Below are positions 19,513 to 28,326 of a stretch of DNA of 64,000 bases, piece by piece. The notes under the pieces are model-generated. The model was given only the letters and a program-made list of their open reading frames with translations. It had not been told where the DNA came from and made no database searches. The DNA is taken from the NCBI RefSeq assembly GCF_001224225.1, contig NZ_CUEE01000001.1, forward strand, positions 62,001 through 126,000, given 5' to 3'. The first letter of the stretch is position 1; the number at the start of each line of letters is the position of its first letter. This DNA comes from Staphylococcus borealis. GTDB lineage: Bacteria; Bacillota; Bacilli; Staphylococcales; Staphylococcaceae. Made by a program: the position numbers and the translations under genes.

Positions 19513-20277
19513 TTATTTTACATCTTCTTTGATGATATGATACACAAAGCTTTGATACGTATAACCTTGTTTCGTGTACATATCTTTGGCTGTATCTTCT
19601 CCATCAGCTACGAGTATAACTGGACGTTCATTTGCTATGCTGCCTATATGTGCTTGCAAAGTTGATCCAACACCCTGTCTTCGATAGTTTTCCATAACAC
19701 CAAAACTATCAATTTCGATAGTTTCCTCAGTTTCAATCACATCAACAGTACCTACAGGTGCTTTGTCAACGTAGGCTATTAGTCGGCATATGTTATCTTT
19801 TTTATGCTGAATTGTCCGTCTCGTATCATTGACACTCTCAATCGCAAACGGCTTACCATAAGGCAAGGCAAATGAATAATAAATATTCAAATAATCTTCC
19901 ATATTGCTTTCATTTACCTCTTCAATCACAACATCTTTTCGACTAGGTAAGCGTGTTAATTCATTACCTTCTATAATATAGAATTCAAGTAAACCTAGTT
20001 GAAATCCTTCCTTTTCAATTGCATTTTTCCATACTTCTTCCAATCTTTCATTCTCTGGAAAAGTAAACGCTAAATGATTCGAATGCTGTTGCTCATGCAA
20101 TTCATACTGTGTAGTCATATCTTTATGCCACTGTTCTATAGTTGGCATTTCTTTATACACCCACTTATTTGTATCATATTTCAAAGGTTGTGAAGGTGTT
20201 AAGTAAATCATTATTCGTTCATCTTCATGATATAGATGCCCCTCTTGAGCAATGTTTCGGATTGATATATTCGACAT
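19513..20277 (-). CDS. GNAT-family acetyltransferase
   Basis: The 254-residue protein has a C-terminal GNAT domain whose acetyl-CoA loop reads VMENYRRQGVGSTLQAHIG; the N-terminal 130 residues have no motif I know. I start at ATG 20277 because GGTGG sits eight bases upstream; a GTG four codons earlier is possible. Monocistronic, 34 bases downstream of bioY. The target is unknown. Confidence 0.8.
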   Translation of the reverse strand: MSNISIRNIAQEGHLYHEDERIMIYLTPSQPLKYDTNKWVYKEMPTIEQWHKDMTTQYELHEQQHSNHLAFTFPENERLEEVWKNAIEKEGFQLGLLEFYIIEGNELTRLPSRKDVVIEEVNESNMEDYLNIYYSFALPYGKPFAIESVNDTRRTIQHKKDNICRLIAYVDKAPVGTVDVIETEETIEIDSFGVMENYRRQGVGSTLQAHIGSIANERPVILVADGEDTAKDMYTKQGYTYQSFVYHIIKEDVK

Positions 20278-20311
20278 CACTACATCCACCTGCCTCGTTC
20301 ATTTGTTAGAC

Positions 20312-20860
20312 TTATTGTATCAAACTTTTGAAGCGTGAATGATTTAAAAGTGTTACGCCAATTAAACTTGCAATGATGGCTTTAATGATATCTCCTGGCA
20401 TAAAAGTAAATGACAATAAGAAGGCTTTACTTACTGGAATATGTATAATGAAGCCCATAATAATTGTACCGACGATATCTAAAAATAAAACACCAATTAC
20501 TAATGTAGTAACAAATAATACGACAAAATTGATTTTATTAAAATATTGATCTCTTACAAAACCAATACCAAACGCAACAACCGGATATAAGAATAAGAAT
20601 CCTGCTGATGGTCCTGCAAATACGCCAATTCCTCCACGTCCACCTGAAAGAACTGGTAAACCTGCAGCTGCTAATAGTAAAAAGACAATGACACTGAGTG
20701 TCCCATATTTTTTACCTAATATCATACCTGCTAAAAATATACCAATATTTTGTAATACGATAGGTACTGGCATAATCGGAAGCGGAATTCCCGGAACCAA
20801 TCCTAAAACACAAATAATCGCTGTCATTAAAGCTGTGTAAACTAAATTTCTTGTATTCAT
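20312..20860 (-). CDS. bioY: BioY, biotin uptake S-component
   Basis: The 182-residue membrane protein with six helices matches BioY, the substrate-binding subunit of ECF biotin transporters, including the GGRGGIGVFAGPSAGFL stretch. The ECF energising subunits are not encoded in this window. A perfect BirA-type inverted repeat lies 37 bases upstream of the ATG, so biotin availability probably controls it. Confidence 0.93.
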   Translation of the reverse strand: MNTRNLVYTALMTAIICVLGLVPGIPLPIMPVPIVLQNIGIFLAGMILGKKYGTLSVIVFLLLAAAGLPVLSGGRGGIGVFAGPSAGFLFLYPVVAFGIGFVRDQYFNKINFVVLFVTTLVIGVLFLDIVGTIIMGFIIHIPVSKAFLLSFTFMPGDIIKAIIASLIGVTLLNHSRFKSLIQ

Positions 20861-20896
20861 GTTGTATCCTCCTTCTACGAAGATGATTATACCACT

Positions 20897-20929
20897 AATG
20901 TAAACTTTATAAAATAAAAAGTTTACATT
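20897..20929. promoter_or_regulatory. BirA-type operator upstream of bioY
   Basis: AATGTAAACT and AGTTTACATT are perfect 10-bp arms separated by 13 bases. The layout matches the staphylococcal BirA box (TTGTAAAC-like halves, 13-16 base spacing) that represses biotin uptake and synthesis. The right arm touches the stop of the nucleoside hydrolase gene. Confidence 0.85.
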
Positions 20930-21876
20930 TATGAAGGAGAATCTACTTTTTTAGCTAACTGCGTAATATATTTAAAGAAGTCATCATGATTTACACTCGT
21001 AACAACTTGGACAGGACGACCTTTTTCTGTCACATATGTACGCCCTTGACTTGGTCCTTGATGTTCAACATCAACATGATTTGTTATTGATTGAACCAAT
21101 TCAGGATTACCAACATAAGCAGTGGTTAGGACATCCCATAAAAAGTAAGTTGAATTAGTTATAAAATGTGTCAAAGGTGGGACTGCCGCATAACTAACGC
21201 CTAGAAAATCAACGCCTGAATAATGACGTTCGTTTGCCCACATTTGTCGAATATCTAATGTTAATGGCACTTGATTCGTGCTTTCTAAAGCCACCATATC
21301 TATAGCAATGTCACTATCAAATACTACTTTTACCGCCTCTGGATCCCAAAATGCGTTCCATTCAGCTGTACCATCATGTTCTGGCTCTTCCACATTGCCT
21401 TTTTCAAGAAAAGTCCCTCCCATCCATACTAATTTATCAATATTCTTCTGAATGCTTGGATCAATTTTAAGTGCTTTAGCCAAATCTGTTAATGGTCCCG
21501 TAAACAATAGTGTTATCTTTTCTGTTGACTCGCTCAATACGCGTATAATATCCTCATACGCTTCTAGGTTGCTCATGCCAGATTGTTGATTCGTCGTTTG
21601 TTCATTCAATATCGGCAATGCATCCATAAAGAATGCATGCATTCTCCACTCTTTCGGAAAAGGATTGGCACCACGTTCATATGATGGCGCAACTTGTAAT
21701 GATGCATTAGAAAATCGATTAATAATTTTACATGAAGCACTAACAGACGGTTCTAAATAGCAATCTGCTCCTATTGTACTTACACCAACTAAATCAATAT
21801 CTTCCATTTGTAATAATAAAAATAAAGATATTAAATCATCTACACCACCATCGTGGTTAAAATATACTTTAGTCAA
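20929..21876 (-). CDS. Inosine-uridine nucleoside hydrolase
   Basis: A 315-residue ribonucleoside hydrolase. The metal-binding motif near the start reads NHDGGVDDL, and the catalytic block includes GGTFLEKGNVEEPEHD and EWNAFWDPEAV. I start at TTG 21876 because GGGAGG lies seven bases before it and the protein then begins with the family N-terminus. The open frame extends 30 codons further upstream through repeat-derived sequence, which I reject. These enzymes release bases from nucleosides. The bioY gene follows. Confidence 0.9.
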   Translation of the reverse strand: MTKVYFNHDGGVDDLISLFLLLQMEDIDLVGVSTIGADCYLEPSVSASCKIINRFSNASLQVAPSYERGANPFPKEWRMHAFFMDALPILNEQTTNQQSGMSNLEAYEDIIRVLSESTEKITLLFTGPLTDLAKALKIDPSIQKNIDKLVWMGGTFLEKGNVEEPEHDGTAEWNAFWDPEAVKVVFDSDIAIDMVALESTNQVPLTLDIRQMWANERHYSGVDFLGVSYAAVPPLTHFITNSTYFLWDVLTTAYVGNPELVQSITNHVDVEHQGPSQGRTYVTEKGRPVQVVTSVNHDDFFKYITQLAKKVDSPS

Positions 21877-21910
21877 AGTGATTCCTCCCATTATTATGTA
21901 AATAGTAAAT

Positions 21911-22060
21911 AAAGCGGGACAGAAATGATATTTTCCCAAAAATTTATTTTGTTGTTCCGCTCTCAACTTGCTTAGCTTGTAGACTTTCTTGATGAAATGC
22001 TAATTGCTAGGCCCCACCAACAAGGTTGCCCAAAAATTAAAAGAAGCTTGCTGCAAGTGC
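21911..22060. repeat. STAR-like intergenic repeat (degenerate)
   Basis: The block starts with an AAGCGGGACAG hairpin (partner TTGTTCCGCTC near 21953-21964) and continues through the cluster AACTTGCTTAGCTTGTAGA to GGCCCCACCAACA at 22010-22022, an inverted, mutated form of the STAR core. The same order of blocks occurs in the copy at 49944-50157. Confidence 0.75.
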
Positions 22061-22088
22061 ACTGTTATGTTAGTCAACGACTGCCAAT

Positions 22089-22138
22089 ATATTTTAAGAG
22101 CCTAAAACATTGATTGATGTCCCAGGCTCTTAAAATAT
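22089..22138 (-). terminator. fhuD2 terminator
   Basis: A perfect 15-bp stem (ATATTTTAAGAGCCT with its complement at 22124-22138) lies around a 20-base loop, between the fhuD2 stop and the STAR-like repeat. Confidence 0.8.
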
Positions 22139-22170
22139 CATAAAAAATTGATCGTCGTCTCTATATTCTA

Positions 22171-23088
22171 TTATTTACTAGCTTCAATTAATTTGTCTTT
22201 TAAATCTTTTCGCATAAAGTCAAGTGTGTAAGGGTCATTATACCAATATGTTTCAGCCTTAACTTCAATCACGTTACCATTTTTAACTGCTGGCAAGTTT
22301 TTCCAGATGTTTGTTGTCTCATAACTTGGTTTAGATTTACCTTCTCCTGTTGAGACGATATAGTCACCAGCTACGTCTTCAATTTTTTCTTGACTGACTT
22401 CAGCCCAACCTTCTTTTTTAACTAAATCTTGTTGGCCTTTAGGCATATTCAAACCAAATGCTTGATATAATACTTCTCCACCACGACCCCAGTTGTCGCC
22501 GTAAGTGTAAACTTTCTTGTCAAATTCATCTAAGATAGAAACTGTTGCGTCCTTACCAATTGCATCTTTGATTTCTTTGCCATCTTTTTCAGTTTGTTTC
22601 TTCCATTTTTCTTCCCATTTTTTAACTTCGTCTTCTTTACCCATAATCTTACCTAACATTTCTTGTTGTTCAAGGTATTTGTGTTTACCATAATCAACAA
22701 CAATCGTTGGTGCGATTTTTTCATATTTTTTGATATTTTTATCTGTAGAGTAAACAATAATTAAATCTGGTTTTTTCTTAGCCACTTTTTCAACGTCAGC
22801 TTCACCAATTTTTGTTGTATCTTTAAATTTCTCTTTTAAAATTGGGCTTTGATCAACTTGGTTGTTAACCGCAACAATATTCGCGCCTAATTTATGTAAA
22901 CCACCTGCAAATGTAGGTGCAACGACAGCAATACGTTTAGGATCTTTAGGAATATCTATCGTCTTTCCACTATCTAATTTATATGATTTTGTTTCTTCTT
23001 TTGAATCAGATTTACCCGAACCACCGTTATTACCACATGCAGCTAAAACGATGATTAGAACTAGTAATGGTAAAATTAATTTCTTCAT
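22171..23088 (-). CDS. fhuD2: FhuD2, ferric hydroxamate-binding lipoprotein
   Basis: The 305-residue lipoprotein has a signal peptide with lipobox LAAC at residues 15-18, then a short linker. The receptor domain contains the hydroxamate-binding region, including EVLYQAFGL, TYGDNWGRGG and ETYWYNDPYT. It delivers ferrichrome-type siderophores to the FhuCBG importer encoded elsewhere. A Fur-type element lies just upstream of the ribosome binding site. Most of the sequence resembles S. aureus FhuD2. Confidence 0.95.
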   Translation of the reverse strand: MKKLILPLLVLIIVLAACGNNGGSGKSDSKEETKSYKLDSGKTIDIPKDPKRIAVVAPTFAGGLHKLGANIVAVNNQVDQSPILKEKFKDTTKIGEADVEKVAKKKPDLIIVYSTDKNIKKYEKIAPTIVVDYGKHKYLEQQEMLGKIMGKEDEVKKWEEKWKKQTEKDGKEIKDAIGKDATVSILDEFDKKVYTYGDNWGRGGEVLYQAFGLNMPKGQQDLVKKEGWAEVSQEKIEDVAGDYIVSTGEGKSKPSYETTNIWKNLPAVKNGNVIEVKAETYWYNDPYTLDFMRKDLKDKLIEASK

Positions 23089-23101
23089 AACATCCTCCTG
23101 T

Positions 23102-23116
23102 TGAAAACGATTATCA
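23102..23116. promoter_or_regulatory. Fur box upstream of fhuD2
   Basis: TGAAAACGATTATCA matches the 7-1-7 Fur palindrome (TGATAATNATTATCA) at 11 of 15 positions. It sits about 14-28 bases before the fhuD2 start codon, where bound Fur would block transcription. Confidence 0.75.
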
Positions 23117-23182
23117 ATTTCAACAAAATTGTATCCTACAATGCGACGTTTTACAATAAAATTTTAAATTATTGATAAATTA

Positions 23183-23311
23183 AAAAAGAGTGGAACACAT
23201 TATTTTAAAATTGTTGTTCCACTCCCACGCAAAGCTCATCACTACTGAGAAAAGCTTGATTTAAGCATCTTCTCTGTTCGATCAACTACTACGTCATACT
23301 ATTATTTTTTC
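23183..23311. repeat. STAR-like repeat behind the acyl-CoA dehydrogenase gene
   Basis: Begins with the hairpin GAGTGGAACA/TGTTCCACTC (23188-23224), followed by the trailing blocks CACTACTGAGAAAAGCTTGA and ATCAACTACT, which match the ACTGAGAAAAGCTTGA and GTCAGCTACT blocks of the full copies. Confidence 0.75.
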
Positions 23312-23343
23312 CCATTCTCTTATACTTACCTTATTTACACTGT

Positions 23344-24489
23344 TTAAAATAAATTGCACACAGATTTAGCTATGTTAGTATAAGCCGCATCCTCCATAGG
23401 TGGATTGTGTAATCCAGCTCTCATATCACGGTAATAACGTTGCAATGGTCGTTCCATTTCAAGACTCTTCGCGCCAACGATTCTCATCGCTAAATCAACT
23501 ACTTCTAACCCTTGATTCATTACTAGTACTTTACTCGCAGATGTTTCATTCCATAACTTAGGTTGATTTTCTGGATGATTATAGCCTTTAGCAGTACTCC
23601 ATAAGAAATGACGAGCTGATAATAATAGCGACTCCATTTTACCAATATTTTGTTGTACAGTTGGCAAATGACTAATCGTACCTTCAATACTATTTGGACC
23701 ATACGTTGTTGCGAAATTGATTGCATAATCTCTTGCCGCCTGAGCAATGCCTAAATAAGTGCTAGGAATGTGCAATATCCATCCATTCGGTTGCGGTTTT
23801 CGTTTTGACTCAACAAAAAAGTCATTCGGTACCCACACATCATTTAATACTAAATCGTGACTTTCTGTTGCTCTCATACCTACCATATTCCAATTATCGG
23901 CAATTTCTAAGCCATCAGTGGCTCTAGGCACTAAGAAAAATCCTACTTCTTGCAAGTCATCGACATAAGCTGCGACAATATAGTGTGTCAACGCTTTGCT
24001 CATTGATGTGAACGTTTTAACACCATTTAATAGATAGCCATCATCTTGCTTAACTGCATGCGTTGCAGGTCTGCCACCACGAGTAGGGCTACCTGTATCC
24101 GCTTCACTTACTGCTCTATTGACTAAAGCACCATTTTTAATTTCTTTAGCAAAACGATCCAGCATATCTTGATTCCACATTGATTGTTCATATATTTGTC
24201 CTATGACACTTAAATGCCAACCGATTGATAACGCCGTTGCACCATCAATTGCTCCTAAATACGTTTGTAACACAACCATATCTTCAATAGTCGCGCCTTC
24301 ACCGCCATATTCAACGGGTAACGTAAGTATGCTATATCCTTCTTGCACTAACCATTCAATATTCTCAAATGGGAATCTCGATTGTTTATCATTTTCTGCT
24401 GCTCTTTTTTTAAAAGTTTCCTCAATTGATTGAAACTTTTGTATCCATTTTCTTTGAATATCTGTGTTAATCAGAACTGAATTGATCAA
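23344..24489 (-). CDS. Acyl-CoA dehydrogenase family protein
   Basis: The 381-residue flavoprotein shows the three-domain acyl-CoA dehydrogenase layout: helical N-domain, FAD-binding middle (VSEADTGSPTRGGRPATHA and GVKTFTSMSKA) and C-terminal helices ending RYYRDMRAGLHNPPMEDAAY. The start is a TTG at 24489 with GGTG eight bases upstream. No electron-transfer flavoprotein or other beta-oxidation gene is adjacent. The substrate is unknown; the family includes fatty acyl and isovaleryl dehydrogenases as well as desulfurisation monooxygenases, and this single-gene setting leaves that open. Confidence 0.8.
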   Translation of the reverse strand: MINSVLINTDIQRKWIQKFQSIEETFKKRAAENDKQSRFPFENIEWLVQEGYSILTLPVEYGGEGATIEDMVVLQTYLGAIDGATALSIGWHLSVIGQIYEQSMWNQDMLDRFAKEIKNGALVNRAVSEADTGSPTRGGRPATHAVKQDDGYLLNGVKTFTSMSKALTHYIVAAYVDDLQEVGFFLVPRATDGLEIADNWNMVGMRATESHDLVLNDVWVPNDFFVESKRKPQPNGWILHIPSTYLGIAQAARDYAINFATTYGPNSIEGTISHLPTVQQNIGKMESLLLSARHFLWSTAKGYNHPENQPKLWNETSASKVLVMNQGLEVVDLAMRIVGAKSLEMERPLQRYYRDMRAGLHNPPMEDAAYTNIAKSVCNLF

Positions 24490-24583
24490 TTATATCACCT
24501 GTTCATTGTCATTGTTATTTAAACCTAGTTTATCACTCAACATTTTAAAATGAAAGTTAACCACGTTCAGATAGCAATATAAA

Positions 24584-24627
24584 AAGACTTAAGTCAGAGA
24601 GATTGAATATCTCAATACTTAAGTCTT
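24584..24627 (-). terminator. sarR terminator
   Basis: AAGACTTAAGT pairs perfectly with ACTTAAGTCTT at 24617-24627. On the minus strand the stem is followed by TTTTTAT. It lies 19 bases behind the sarR stop codon. Confidence 0.85.
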
Positions 24628-24645
24628 CTCATGAATAAACATGAA

Positions 24646-24990
24646 TTACTTGATGTACTTTTCTAATTCAGCAATCAGTTTATTAATCTTGTCTCGTTGT
24701 TCATCTGTTACATAAACAATAACTATTCTTTCATCTTGTATGCTACGCTTTTTTGAAAGTAACTGTAAATCTTTTAACTTTTGTAATGCTTTAGTTAAGT
24801 AATAAGGTTTAAACTCTGAATACGTTGCAATTTCCTTCGAAGTTATTTCATTTGTTTTACTTCTTGCAATATAATTTAAAATATAAACCTCTTCATAATT
24901 TAAATTATATTTCTTTTTAGTGTCTTTGAAGAACTTTTTAACTTGAAATGTTGCGTTAACTAAATCATTGATGTCTTTAATTTGTCCCAT
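24646..24990 (-). CDS. sarR: SarR, SarA-family regulator
   Basis: The 114-residue winged-helix protein matches S. aureus SarR across its length, including [16 protein letters not shown] and [17 protein letters not shown] with the DER wing turn. In S. aureus SarR represses sarA transcription by binding its promoters. The ATG is preceded by GAGTGG. In S. aureus the urease operon lies beside it; here the upstream neighbour is a 468-base spacer and then regulator genes. Confidence 0.93.
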   Translation of the reverse strand: MGQIKDINDLVNATFQVKKFFKDTKKKYNLNYEEVYILNYIARSKTNEITSKEIATYSEFKPYYLTKALQKLKDLQLLSKKRSIQDERIVIVYVTDEQRDKINKLIAELEKYIK

Positions 24991-25458
24991 ATCCTAAACC
25001 ACTCCTCTGATGTACGTCTTGTTGCTACAAGGTTCATGTCTACTATTTATTACTTACCAAACATTTCTTATGCTATAAAATTTATTTTATAACATTTAAG
25101 TATAATATTTCAATATTTTTATGAAATTAAAATGATATTATATATCAATAACACGTTCCATCAATTAAATTACACATAATCAATTTGTCTTAATTGCTAG
25201 TTAATAGAATATAAAAAAGGAGTGCGACAGAACTCTTTTTGAATTCATTGTCCCACTCCTAACAAAGATGATTCGCGTTGAACACAGCTTCTTTAAATCG
25301 CTGTCTCAATTCAGTCAGCTACGATATAATTGCAATGTCACTTCGTTATATTAATTTTTTATTTCGTTCTTTCTATATATTAAAGACTTAAACTAACTGA
25401 AAAAATAGTTAATAAATGTTGTTCTATCCCTTAATTATCTAATACTGCCATTTTAACG
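24991..25458. other. Intergenic region between sarR and a PH-like gene
   Basis: The 468 bases hold the sarR promoter region (AT-rich, about 25000-25140) and a STAR-like repeat at 25216-25325. No coding frame of note was found. Confidence 0.6.
25216..25325. repeat. STAR-like repeat upstream of sarR
   Basis: Starts with the hairpin AAGGAGTG...CACTCCT at 25217-25260 around the loop motif ACAGAACTC, then CTGTCTCAATTCAGTCAGCTACG, a diverged form of the trailing block of the full copies. Confidence 0.75.
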
Positions 25459-25782
25459 TTATTTAATTTTAGCATTCACATAATCAACAAATGGTTGAAT
25501 CTCTTTTGTTTTAATTTGTTTCATTGGTACTTTCCCAATGTTAAAAGTAAACACTAAATCTTTACCATCAAATTCAATTGCTTCTATTTCATTGTATGGA
25601 ATATTTCTATAATAGAATTGTCCATTCATATCTACATTCATAATTAATCTTTCAGAGGTAGCAATAAATGCACCTTCAAACTCACTTTGTCCTTGAACAT
25701 TATACTCAATCATCCCTAGTACAGAAGGCCCTTTAGACTCTGTTGGGAACAAATCATCGGGATTCACATTATCTAAAATCAT
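25459..25782 (-). CDS. Bacterial PH-like domain protein
   Basis: The 107-residue soluble protein has a predicted beta-sandwich pattern, with FIATSERLIMNVDMNGQF and YNEIEAIEF resembling YokE-like (bPH) domains. It lies 29 bases downstream of the two-domain SarA-family gene on the same strand and is probably co-transcribed. Its role is unknown. Confidence 0.6.
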   Translation of the reverse strand: MILDNVNPDDLFPTESKGPSVLGMIEYNVQGQSEFEGAFIATSERLIMNVDMNGQFYYRNIPYNEIEAIEFDGKDLVFTFNIGKVPMKQIKTKEIQPFVDYVNAKIK

Positions 25783-25811
25783 GCATATATTCTCCTTACC
25801 TATTATGTTTA

Positions 25812-26546
25812 TTAAATCAATCTCATTTCCTCTTGGAATTTATTGTAACATTTAACAAATATTTGATAGGTTTCATATGCTCGTGATTCAATAAATTTTA
25901 CGTTTACAATACGTTCATCTATTGAATTACGATATTTCTCTAAATACCCTTTATGATAAAGTTCATTAATAACTGCGTTTATACATATTAAGTATCGATA
26001 AGACATAGATTGAATCTCTTTTAATGAAATGACTTGCCGATTCGAAATGAACGCTCCTAATAAAATCAGTTCATCTAAACTCAGATTAAATTCCTTCGCT
26101 AACATTTGGACTTTATATCGTGCATCAAAAATAGTGATGACATATTTCAATGAATTATAATGGGTACTTTCTATTATACATGCAAAGTTTTTCACTTTTA
26201 CCATTTCATTAATTTCAGAAAACATCGTATTGAGTTTATCCTGACAGTTTGGTGATGGGAGAAATAATAAGCGTCTTTGATCATTGTGATCACGCAATTT
26301 AATAATCCATCCCAAATGGTATAAGTGCTCTAAATGATGTCTTAGTTGTCTTTTTGAAATAGATTGATACGTGATTAATTCATCTATATAAATACCTTGA
26401 TGATGAACATGATAATAATTAATGACTTCATTTAATGTTTTTAATTGTTCAAACTTTAATTGGTAGCTGTACTTTAGCACCTCACCTACCGCCTTCATAA
26501 AAACCAGATAAAACAATAATGTTTCTAACTTATGCTTATCCACCAT
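25812..26546 (-). CDS. sarY: Two-domain SarA-family regulator (SarY-like)
   Basis: The 244-residue protein consists of two winged-helix repeats, each ending in a basic wing (RDHNDQRRLLF in the first, RNSIDERIVNV in the second), the duplicated layout of SarS, SarU and SarY. Position next to sarR and upstream of the PH-like gene agrees with S. aureus sarY, so I propose that name with reserve. I start at ATG 26546, six bases after GAGGTGA; the frame opens 7 codons earlier. Confidence 0.65.
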   Translation of the reverse strand: MVDKHKLETLLFYLVFMKAVGEVLKYSYQLKFEQLKTLNEVINYYHVHHQGIYIDELITYQSISKRQLRHHLEHLYHLGWIIKLRDHNDQRRLLFLPSPNCQDKLNTMFSEINEMVKVKNFACIIESTHYNSLKYVITIFDARYKVQMLAKEFNLSLDELILLGAFISNRQVISLKEIQSMSYRYLICINAVINELYHKGYLEKYRNSIDERIVNVKFIESRAYETYQIFVKCYNKFQEEMRLI

Positions 26547-26801
26547 ACCTATCACCTCATGACACAATCTTTAGATTGGGTTATCGAAAGCATCTATGAC
26601 AAATCGCTTAACCGTATAAAATGATTAAGATTACTTTGAACATAGCAATGATGTACCACTATTCCTACCCAACCTTTTCAAAGATAGACATTTACATGAC
26701 TCTTTCAATAAAACAACATCATCTTTATATTTTGTGAATCAGTTGGTCGTACTTACGCATACGCAATCATAACAGTGATTGATGACTTCTGATAGGTTAT
26801 T

Positions 26802-27653
26802 TTAACTGTAATGCGCTTTGGCTTCAGCAATTAATAACTGGGTTGTTTCATCAAACGGTATTTCTGATTGATTCAATGATTGGTATTGATGTGACTGATT
26901 TTTAGTTCGAATTTGACCAGGTGTGTTACCATACCTTTTATTAAATAAAGCGATAAAATGTGGAAGATGATTGAACCCATGCTTGAACGCAATGTCTTGA
27001 ATCAAATGATTACTGATTAAGATGTCTATTAAACATAATTTTAATCTAACATCATTTATATATTGCGTTATATTACGATAAGGTGTGTGATATTTGATAA
27101 CTTTACTTAATTCTTTAGCTGACATATTGAGTGCGTTTGCCATGTCCTGACGACTAATTTTAGTACTGTGATGTTCAATAACATACTCGTGTACCTTATC
27201 AACTAAAGCATTTTCTAATTTGTAATGAACACGTTGTTTTCTTTGCAAATATCCTAATTCTACACATAAATGTTTAACAAGCTTATCTTTGATTTGTAAT
27301 TTGTGCGGTTGCCTACTTTCAAATTCCAGTATATTTAGAATAAATGGTTCTATTTGTCTTCTTTCTATAGAAGAAAATTTATAGCCATTTGACTTAATAT
27401 AATCATCAGCAAACTTCAAATAATCTTTGAATGCTATTTCAATGTTTGCGACGATCGCGCCATCTTCGCTTTCAATCGAGTAAATATCATTTAGCATCAC
27501 AAATAATAAATCTCTTTCTTGCATCTGAAATCTCTCTAAATTTAAATTTACTCGTCCTGACCCTTTCAGCCAATAGATTAATTTAATATTCGATTCCTTT
27601 TGCTTACTTATCTTTATATCTTTTAAAAGTTTTACCGAAAAGTTATTAATCAT
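26802..27653 (-). CDS. AraC-family regulator, Rsp position but short
   Basis: A 283-residue protein with a cupin-like N-terminal sensor (KLIYWLKGSGRVNL), then a C-terminal AraC DNA-binding domain with two helix-turn-helix units (SRQDMANALNMSAKELSK and DIAFKHGFNHLPHFIALFNKRYG). It sits where S. aureus has rsp, as I recall, but Rsp is about 700 residues and carries a long region after the DNA-binding domain. Here the protein ends about 40 residues beyond it, and no continuation exists in the next 230 bases. It may be a short relative or a truncated Rsp. GAGAGGA precedes the ATG. Confidence 0.75.
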   Translation of the reverse strand: MINNFSVKLLKDIKISKQKESNIKLIYWLKGSGRVNLNLERFQMQERDLLFVMLNDIYSIESEDGAIVANIEIAFKDYLKFADDYIKSNGYKFSSIERRQIEPFILNILEFESRQPHKLQIKDKLVKHLCVELGYLQRKQRVHYKLENALVDKVHEYVIEHHSTKISRQDMANALNMSAKELSKVIKYHTPYRNITQYINDVRLKLCLIDILISNHLIQDIAFKHGFNHLPHFIALFNKRYGNTPGQIRTKNQSHQYQSLNQSEIPFDETTQLLIAEAKAHYS

Positions 27654-28047
27654 ACGTACGTCCTCTCACTTTTTAATATATAAAGACATGACATAAACAG
27701 AAATAATAAATTATCCCCCATAACTCTAATAACTATTGCTGCATCATTAACGTTTCTCTAATTTTAACGCATTTAATCGAATGTCTATCTTCATATATAA
27801 TTGTATGGTTTATTTCGGTATTATCAGTAGCAAACTTTTAACCAATTATATCATTTTATTATCTTATATAACGATTTTTATATCCAAAATGATTTTTATA
27901 ATATCAAATATTATAAATTGCTTTAACACGCCTGCGAGAGAGTAATAATACAATTAAATTAAAAGATGATTCAGATACTTATTGTAAAAACAATACAAAA
28001 ATAATGAATTCTATTAATTTTATATCAAATTTATTTTTTGCTGTTAC

Positions 28048-28064
28048 TTTACAAAAATGTTACA
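28048..28064 (-). promoter_or_regulatory. Distal WalR box upstream of ssaA
   Basis: On the minus strand TGTAAC-ATTTT-TGTAAA fits the WalR consensus (two TGTWAH halves, 5-base spacer) exactly. Confidence 0.6.
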
Positions 28065-28176
28065 GAGAAATGAGTATCTTTTTCATATAATTTTTAAAAC
28101 GTTGCTATAACAGCGTTTTTTAATATTACAAAAAATTACTTATTGTATTTATCTCAACACTATTTATTAGCAAAAA

Positions 28177-28193
28177 ATTACAAAATGATAACA
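28177..28193 (-). promoter_or_regulatory. WalR box at the ssaA promoter
   Basis: On the minus strand TGTTAT-CATTT-TGTAAT fits the WalR consensus exactly. It is 39 bases before a TGTCGTT element shared with the CHAP gene at 33350, which has its own box at the same distance. Confidence 0.7.
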
Positions 28194-28326
28194 ACGCACA
28201 CAAAATGATTTTTTTCTGATAAAGTATTTCTTGTCGTTAAGAAACTTATTAAAAACTGGACTCAAGGGTCATCAAATGACTATTAAATATAAAATATTAA
28301 TTTAATTCTCAGGAGGAAATTTTACA

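Larger units (their letters stand above)
27654..28326. other. Divergent promoter region for the AraC gene and ssaA
   Basis: A very AT-rich 673-base spacer. It contains two WalR-type boxes before ssaA (28048-28064 and 28177-28193), a promoter block at about 28190-28240, and the AraC promoter near 27660-27760. No open frame with a ribosome binding site was seen. Confidence 0.6.

Noticed and set aside
21877..21966. Upstream extension of the nucleoside hydrolase frame
   Set aside because: It runs through repeat-derived sequence, while a TTG with a good GGGAGG gives the known N-terminus.
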